Assembly (NCBI GenBank): GCA_902491415.1
Contig: CABUHP010000044.1
Location: 1-9,859, forward strand
DNA from: an uncultured Collinsella sp.
GTDB lineage: Bacteria; Actinomycetota; Coriobacteriia; Coriobacteriales; Coriobacteriaceae
Direction: 5' to 3'
DNA: 9,859 nucleotides
The notes beneath the pieces are model-generated. The model searched no databases. It had not been told where the DNA came from and saw only the letters and a list, made by a program, of their open reading frames with translations. The position numbers were made by a program, and so were the translations under genes. Position 1 is the first letter of the stretch; every line of letters starts with the position of its first letter. This document shows positions 5,879-9,859 of this stretch, one piece after another.

Positions 5879-7012
5879 ATGCAGCATTCGAATCATCGCA
5901 CCGCAGCGTTCATTGCGTCGAAGCCGGCTCGTATCATCACGAGCGCCGTGCTCGCCGTTGCGCTGACGGCCACGCCGATGCTCTCCCCCGTTGCGGCGTA
6001 TGCCGCCTCGCAGGCAACGCAGGACCAGCTTTCCGCAGCCCAGCAGAAGATCGAAGCCGCCACGAGCGCCTACAACGACGCCCGCACCAAACTCGATGAC
6101 CTGCAAAAGCAGATTGACTCCAATGAGGCAAGCATCGAGGAAATCGAGGCCAAGCTTCCCGAGCAGCAGGCCAAGGCAAGCTCCGCCATGCGCGATCTGT
6201 ACAAGTATCAGAAGGGCACCAATCCCATCGTGAGCTTCCTGGTCAACGCACAGAGCCTGGGTGAGTTCATCACGACCTGCAAATACACCAACCAGATCAC
6301 GAGCTCGAGCGTCGACGAGATCGAACAGCTCAATAACATGCAAACCGAACTCGAGCAGAACAAGGCCGAGCTCCAGCAGGCCAAGTCTCAGCTTGAGGCG
6401 GAGCAAAAAAACGCCGAGGATGCGCTGGCGCAGGCCCAGCAGCTTCGCAGCGAGGCACAGGCAAAAGCCGAGCAGGAAAATGCCGCCGAGCTTGCCAAGC
6501 TTGAGGCCGATAAGGCCGCTGCCGCCGAGAAGCTCTCGGGCGAGGGCGTAAGCGGCAGCAATTCCAGCAGCCAGGCCACCAACACCAACACCACCATCGA
6601 CACCACGGTGAACAACTCCAATACCGGTAGCTCCGATTACGATTCGTTCATTAATGAGTGGACGAGCCGCATCGACAATTATCTCGCCGGCTCCCCCATG
6701 GCAGGCCAGGGCTATAACTTTGCCGTCGCCGCTTGGAATACCGGTGTCGACCCCCGTTGGTCCCCCGCCATCGCCTGCATCGAGAGCACCAAGGGTGCTT
6801 ATTGCGCCAATTCTTACAACGCCTGGGGCTGGAGTGCACGTGGCGGCGGTTGGCGCAGCTTTGGCAGCTGGAGCGAGGGCATCTCCGCTCACGTTGCCTA
6901 TCTGGGCGCCAACTACGGCTCCACCCTTACCCCGGCAGCGGCCAAAAAGTACTGCCCGCCCACGTGGCAGGACTGGTACAACAAAGTCGCCGCTCAGATG
7001 AACCGCATCTAA
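5879..7012 (+). CDS. Secreted coiled-coil protein with C-terminal lysozyme-like domain
   Basis: Probable extracellular peptidoglycan hydrolase acting in cell-wall growth or division. The 377-residue protein starts with a Sec signal peptide: basic N-region, hydrophobic core about 19-38, and a likely cut after AYA at 42. A Gln/Glu/Ala-rich coiled coil spans about 45-220, interrupted near 104-140 by RDLYKYQKG...SLGEFITTCKY, the arrangement seen in PcsB/CwlO N-terminal domains. A Ser/Thr/Asn linker (about 224-252) leads to a lysozyme/glucosaminidase-like domain (about 255-377). It holds a candidate catalytic E302 in IACIES, then NAWGWSARGGGWRSF (314-328) and WSEGISAHVAYL (331-342). C300, C309 and C359 could form a disulfide. 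The ATG at 5879 has GAGGG five bases upstream; an in-frame TTG at 5864 would add five residues. No membrane or sortase anchor is seen. The bond cut, glycan or otherwise, is not established. Confidence 0.85.
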   Translation: MQHSNHRTAAFIASKPARIITSAVLAVALTATPMLSPVAAYAASQATQDQLSAAQQKIEAATSAYNDARTKLDDLQKQIDSNEASIEEIEAKLPEQQAKASSAMRDLYKYQKGTNPIVSFLVNAQSLGEFITTCKYTNQITSSSVDEIEQLNNMQTELEQNKAELQQAKSQLEAEQKNAEDALAQAQQLRSEAQAKAEQENAAELAKLEADKAAAAEKLSGEGVSGSNSSSQATNTNTTIDTTVNNSNTGSSDYDSFINEWTSRIDNYLAGSPMAGQGYNFAVAAWNTGVDPRWSPAIACIESTKGAYCANSYNAWGWSARGGGWRSFGSWSEGISAHVAYLGANYGSTLTPAAAKKYCPPTWQDWYNKVAAQMNRI

Positions 7013-7022
7013 GTGCAACTGC

Positions 7023-7053
7023 AAAGGGCCCCAATGTGGGGCCCTTTTCTTTT
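7023..7053 (+). terminator. Strong intrinsic terminator, probably bidirectional
   Basis: A perfect 10-bp stem, AAAGGGCCCC with loop AATGT and its complement (7023-7047), is followed by TTTTCTTTT. It starts 11 bases after the hydrolase stop, and its T-run reaches the stop codon (7052-7054) of the convergent kinase gene. On the minus strand the stem ends in TTT only, so it works best for the plus strand. Confidence 0.9.
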
Positions 7054-8431
7054 AGGTAGCGGAGGTATCGACAACGCCGGTCGCATTGGCAACCGCGACT
7101 ATGACGATCATGCATAGCAGCAGCACACCCAATGCCTTGAGCCAGAGTTTCGCGAGTTTCTTGCCGCGATAGCTGTCGAGCAGTGCGAATCGCCGACGAA
7201 GACGGCGCTTATCGAGCAGCGCAAAATGCATAAGCACCATAAGGCCATCGACAAAGAAAAAATACTCGATTATGAGAAGCCACGTCGGGTAGCTTTGGTT
7301 TGCTCCCGTGGGGTGAAAGACGGCAAAGTGACTTCCGGCAAAGAACACAAGCAGCGAGAGGCAGACGAGCATATTCCAAATACGCCCCAGAGACTCCGGA
7401 ACGCGAGAGAGCAGACCGCATGCAGCGGAGGCGGCAGGCCTAGGAAGCCCTGTGGGGTTCTGGAGCCCTTGGGGCGTCAACACCATCTCCGAGGTCGGAG
7501 TACGGACAGGCGCAGGCGCAGGAGGCCGCACGGGGCGACTCAGATCGTATGCCGCGCGCGTCGCCCGTCCCAACGCTTCCGCACTCGCAAAACGCTTGGC
7601 CGGGTCGAGCGCCATCGACATGCAGACGGCATCGGCAAGTGGGGTGGGAATGCCACGCGCCTCGCATTGCTCGCGCATGTCGAGCCCTGGTTTAGGGTCG
7701 ACTCCAGTCAAGCAGAAGAACAACAGGGCGCCAAGTGCGTAGACGTCGCTGCGCACACTCGTCTGCCCAAACCCATACTGCTCGGGCGGCGCATAGGGTC
7801 GCGTGCCAAACTTGACGGTGTCGGCATCGGCGCCATCGCGCCATACGCGGGCGATCCCCAAGTCGATAATCACCAGCGACGAAAACGTCAGACCGTCATC
7901 AGGCGTATAGTTGGCACCTGTCACGATGATATTCGACGGCTTGAGGTCGCGATGGATCACCGGCGCCGAAGCCTCCCCCGCTATTGCAAAACCGGCGTGG
8001 AGCTCGCCCACGGCATCGCATAGGGCAGGATACAATTCACGCGCATAATCGGGGGTGGCTCCCAGACGGTCCACCAGCGTCCCGAGCGTCTCCCCTTCGA
8101 TGTATTCCATAACCACGTTGAGCTCGTCGCTCACACGACGACAATCGACGATTCTGGGCAGGTGCTCAAAACGCCTGCCTGCCCGCTGAGCGGCAAACAG
8201 ACGCTCGTATGCCCCACCGATTTGAGCCGAAGCATCGATGCGTTTACGGACAAAGGGGCCGAGCGAACCACCGCCGGTTCCTTCAAAGTACACGAGCTCG
8301 GTTGTTTCAACGGACGAGCGCTTAAGTACACGCTCCACGCGATAGCTGTCGTCGCGATCGAGCGACGCCAGGTGCTCGGCAAGCGCTGCGGTCAGCTCGT
8401 CATCGGAATATGTTGGGGTCTGAGTATCCAT
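7052..8431 (-). CDS. Ser/Thr protein kinase with C-terminal membrane domain
   Basis: Hanks-type (PknB-like) eukaryotic-style kinase, cytoplasmic catalytic domain first and membrane domain last. From the ATG at 8431 it has 459 residues. Kinase landmarks: a loose glycine-rich loop (FEGTGGGSLG, about 49-58), candidate ATP lysine K63 in FVRKRI, helix-C E76, catalytic loop HRDLKPSN (160-167, D162), DLG (190-192) in place of DFG, and APPEQYG (214-220). After a Pro-rich linker come three hydrophobic segments at about 353-372, 384-406 and 429-453, with the basic loop KRRLRRR between the last two. There is no PASTA or other extracellular sensor. The start is uncertain: ATGs at 8443 and 8440 and a GTG at 8461 are in frame, and none has a well-placed ribosome site (GGAGG ends only two bases before 8431). 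It is the last gene after the HTH gene, 98 bases downstream of it. Kinase identity is secure; substrates are unknown. Confidence 0.87.
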   Translation of the reverse strand: MDTQTPTYSDDELTAALAEHLASLDRDDSYRVERVLKRSSVETTELVYFEGTGGGSLGPFVRKRIDASAQIGGAYERLFAAQRAGRRFEHLPRIVDCRRVSDELNVVMEYIEGETLGTLVDRLGATPDYARELYPALCDAVGELHAGFAIAGEASAPVIHRDLKPSNIIVTGANYTPDDGLTFSSLVIIDLGIARVWRDGADADTVKFGTRPYAPPEQYGFGQTSVRSDVYALGALLFFCLTGVDPKPGLDMREQCEARGIPTPLADAVCMSMALDPAKRFASAEALGRATRAAYDLSRPVRPPAPAPVRTPTSEMVLTPQGLQNPTGLPRPAASAACGLLSRVPESLGRIWNMLVCLSLLVFFAGSHFAVFHPTGANQSYPTWLLIIEYFFFVDGLMVLMHFALLDKRRLRRRFALLDSYRGKKLAKLWLKALGVLLLCMIVIVAVANATGVVDTSAT

Positions 8432-8529
8432 AGCCTCCATCATAGCGCAGGGCGCAGACACCCCATGGCATCCGCGCCCCGTTCGTTTGCATCGTTGTTC
8501 GGCAGCTCCGCCAGCTCAGATATCAGCCA

Positions 8530-8952
8530 CTAACTCACCGTCTCCTCGCCAAAGCGATACAGCTCCTCGTTGACCTTTTGGAGGCTGCACCCGCGATCGA
8601 TACAAAAGATGATAATCGCATCGCGACGGTCCTTGCAGTTAAGGACGCTTACCCCGGCAGCCGTCAGCACACGGTTGGTCTCTTTGAGCGTCAGCGCCAT
8701 CGCAAAGGCAATCTGCAGCACCTTATTGCGGCTTGGATGCCGCGCACCGGTAAAGATCTGATAGCCAAACGTCTCGTTGAGGTCGGCCATACGCACCACG
8801 CGCGAACGCTCCAAGCCCTTTTCCTGCAGTAGCTGCTTCAGGTAGTCCGAAAGCGACGGGGCGGCAAAGTCGTGTTCTTTGATATAGCCATCGATGTTTG
8901 GCGCGTCGAGAAGTTCATTGAGTAACTCGTCAGTCAGCTTTTTATCGGGCAT
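8530..8952 (-). CDS. Small helix-turn-helix (XRE-like) protein
   Basis: A 140-residue, probably DNA-binding protein. Residues about 33-100 (SLSDYLKQLLQEKGLERSRV onward, with ARHPSRNKVLQIAFAM at 70-85) have the spacing of an XRE/Cro helix-turn-helix. The region ALTLKETNRVLTAAG (86-100) resembles the end of the fold. The C-terminal third (INCxDRRD-like, about 105-140) is a conserved-looking tail that fits no motif I recognise, with cysteines C106, C117 and C122. The ATG at 8952 is preceded by a perfect anti-SD match GGAGGTGA six bases away, so translation should be strong. It lies between the FxLYD gene (32-base gap) and the kinase gene (98-base gap), and may act as a regulator or substrate of the kinase. 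That role is inference. Confidence 0.75.
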   Translation of the reverse strand: MPDKKLTDELLNELLDAPNIDGYIKEHDFAAPSLSDYLKQLLQEKGLERSRVVRMADLNETFGYQIFTGARHPSRNKVLQIAFAMALTLKETNRVLTAAGVSVLNCKDRRDAIIIFCIDRGCSLQKVNEELYRFGEETVS

Positions 8953-8958
8953 TCGGCC

Positions 8959-8966
8959 TCACCTCC
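8959..8966 (-). promoter_or_regulatory. Strong ribosome binding site of the HTH gene
   Basis: GGAGGTGA on the minus strand is a full 8-base match to the 16S 3' end, six bases before the ATG at 8952. It is much stronger than the sites of the flanking genes, suggesting higher output of the HTH protein from a shared transcript. Confidence 0.75.
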
Positions 8967-8984
8967 CCCAGTGCATGCAACATG

Positions 8985-9428
8985 CTAGAAACCGCTTACG
9001 TCCGAACGCTCCCAGCTAGCAACCTGGTCGGGAGACACCGTACCCAGTGCCTCGAACTTCCAGGAGCCGCCCGCCTTCAAATGATTGGTGTTTGCAAGAG
9101 CCGTTCCAACCTGATTGCCATCGGCATCATACAGAACATATTCAATCTGAATGTAGCTCTTTTCCTTGTCCGTGTTATTGGTCAGCGTGCCCGTGATCTT
9201 ATAGGTAAACTGATTGGAAGTGTCTTCAGCCTCGTCAGCAATGGTATACGGTTCTTGCGGTTCTTTTTGCTCCTCAGCCTGCTGTGTCGTCTCGGCAGGT
9301 TTTGCCGAATCGCTCGCAGACGAATCGGTTGAGTTGTCGCCCATAGAGCCCACGGCACCGACAATAACCAGCACCACGATGATGCCTAGGACAATCTTGC
9401 CGATCGGCTTCTTTCCCTCTTTTGCCAT
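8985..9428 (-). CDS. Membrane-anchored FxLYD domain protein
   Basis: A 147-residue protein with a short basic N-terminus, one membrane helix (about 9-28, KPIGKIVLGIIVVLVIVGAV), a Ser/Glu/Gln-rich linker (31-60) and an FxLYD domain (about 66-140). The domain carries the expected Y-K-I-T-G-T-L-T-N-N (76-85), IEYVLYDADGNQVG (95-108) and LKAGGSWKFEA (117-127). FxLYD domains are small extracytoplasmic beta-sandwiches of unknown ligand. The helix has no lipobox cysteine, so it is a signal anchor or an uncleaved signal. The ATG at 9428 has AGGAAGG seven bases upstream, itself inside a long inverted repeat. The HTH gene follows after 32 bases, so the two are probably cotranscribed, with the kinase next. 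A sensor or cell-surface role beside the kinase is plausible but unproven. Confidence 0.8.
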   Translation of the reverse strand: MAKEGKKPIGKIVLGIIVVLVIVGAVGSMGDNSTDSSASDSAKPAETTQQAEEQKEPQEPYTIADEAEDTSNQFTYKITGTLTNNTDKEKSYIQIEYVLYDADGNQVGTALANTNHLKAGGSWKFEALGTVSPDQVASWERSDVSGF

Positions 9429-9433
9429 TATTC

Positions 9434-9487
9434 ATCCTTCCTACAATCCGGCTACCGTGCCGGCACACAGCACATCGTAGGAAGGAT
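9434..9487 (-). promoter_or_regulatory. Long inverted repeat sequestering the FxLYD gene's ribosome binding site
   Basis: On the minus strand ATCCTTCCTAC (9487-9477) pairs perfectly over 11 bases with GTAGGAAGGAT (9444-9434). The AGGAAGG ribosome site (9442-9436) lies wholly in the downstream arm. The intervening 32 bases contain a second hairpin, CCGGC/GCCGG (9463-9459 and 9452-9448). An alternative pairing CAATCC/GGATTG (9489-9484 and 9449-9444) competes with the main stem. In RNA this fold would hide the site, a layout typical of translational switches. Confidence 0.6.
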
Positions 9488-9551
9488 TGAACTTGAATTC
9501 ATTAGCTGAGAGCTAAGGCTGCGGTAAACGGCCAATGCAGTTATCCAAACG

Positions 9552-9574
9552 TTGAGCAAACGCACTTTGCGCAA
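9552..9574 (-). other. Imperfect hairpin downstream of the small membrane protein gene
   Basis: On the minus strand TTGCGCAAA, a GTGCG loop and TTTGCTCAA form a 9-bp stem with one mismatch. No T-run follows, so it is weak as a terminator. The nearby TTAGCT-GAG-AGCTAA (9502-9516) is a second small hairpin. Together they are the only visible structure in the 9488-9592 stretch. Confidence 0.35.
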
Positions 9575-9592
9575 CCGTCTGCTGGCAGCGCA

Positions 9593-9859
9593 TCAACCCA
9601 CCGTGACGGATTCCCCGGTAAAGGCACTGATCATCAACAGGACAAAGAACACCAGGTAGCTGACACTCAGCAAGTACGCAATAATCAGGAAGACGACCCA
9701 GCCGACATTGGTTTTACCGTCGGCACGGCGTTGCTCGCGATTACGGCAAAGCCAAATCGTCACGCCAATGGCCACAATCAGCAACACGAGTGCCGCTGCT
9801 GCCAACCCGGCAAGCGCAAACATCACGCCAATGCTCACAGCAATAACCGGAAGCAGCAG
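9593..9859 (-). CDS. Small membrane protein, 5' end beyond the window
   Basis: The frame is open from the right edge to a TGA at 9593-9595 (88 codons seen). A long hydrophobic stretch (LLLPVIAV... to ...IWLC, about 1-38) comes first. A basic loop CRNREQRRADGKTN follows, then a second stretch (about 54-82) ending GESVTVG. A GTG at 9838 and an ATG at 9823 are in frame, but neither has a ribosome site and both would cut into the first hydrophobic segment, so the true start is probably outside. No family was recognised. It has the same direction as the FxLYD gene and could be its upstream neighbour, but 164 bases separate them. Confidence 0.55.
   Translation of the reverse strand: MLLPVIAVSIGVMFALAGLAAAALVLLIVAIGVTIWLCRNREQRRADGKTNVGWVVFLIIAYLLSVSYLVFFVLLMISAFTGESVTVG

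Noticed and set aside
5807..7024. 405-codon minus-strand frame rich in Leu/Gly
   Set aside because: Antisense to the coiled-coil hydrolase. Its leucine runs are the complement of the Gln/Glu/Lys codons of the coiled coil, and it has no recognisable domain.
7226..8023. 265-codon plus-strand frame over the kinase gene
   Set aside because: Very basic translation (Arg/His-rich) typical of an antisense shadow, opposite conserved kinase motifs.

Overview
The window reads as GC-rich chromosomal DNA of a Gram-positive, probably a gut coriobacterium close to Collinsella. This is inferred from protein style: a fused ECF ATPase, a D-Asp ligase/racemase pair, and a secreted coiled-coil murein hydrolase with no LPXTG anchor. 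No rRNA, tRNA, CRISPR array or intact insertion sequence was seen.

Layout. (1) 1-2630, plus strand: end of an ECF-type vitamin/metal transporter operon, with a possible last few codons of an upstream gene, a fused double ATPase (EcfA-EcfA'), then EcfT, closed by a perfect 15-bp hairpin terminator. (2) 2690-4777, minus strand: an ATP-grasp ligase followed by an aspartate racemase. The pair is best explained as making D-aspartate and attaching it to a peptidoglycan precursor. (3) 5012-5644, plus: a MOSC-domain protein. (4) 5645-5878: an AT-richer intergenic stretch with several odd-length palindromes in front of (5) 5879-7012, plus: a secreted protein with a PcsB/CwlO-like coiled coil and a C-terminal lysozyme-like domain, ended by a strong terminator. 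(6) 9428-7052, minus: three closely spaced genes for a membrane-anchored FxLYD protein, a small helix-turn-helix protein and a Ser/Thr protein kinase with a three-helix membrane tail. (7) 9593 to the right edge, minus: a small membrane protein cut by the window end.

The ligase/racemase pair and the secreted hydrolase both concern the cell wall, and the membrane-bound kinase operon could be a signalling unit. Links between these blocks are inference.

The regions most worth a second look are: the tandem palindromes at 5772-5808 centred near -64 and -42 of a candidate promoter; the long inverted repeat at 9434-9487 that buries the ribosome binding site of the FxLYD gene; the degenerate first ATPase half of the ECF protein; and the FxLYD/HTH/kinase cassette.
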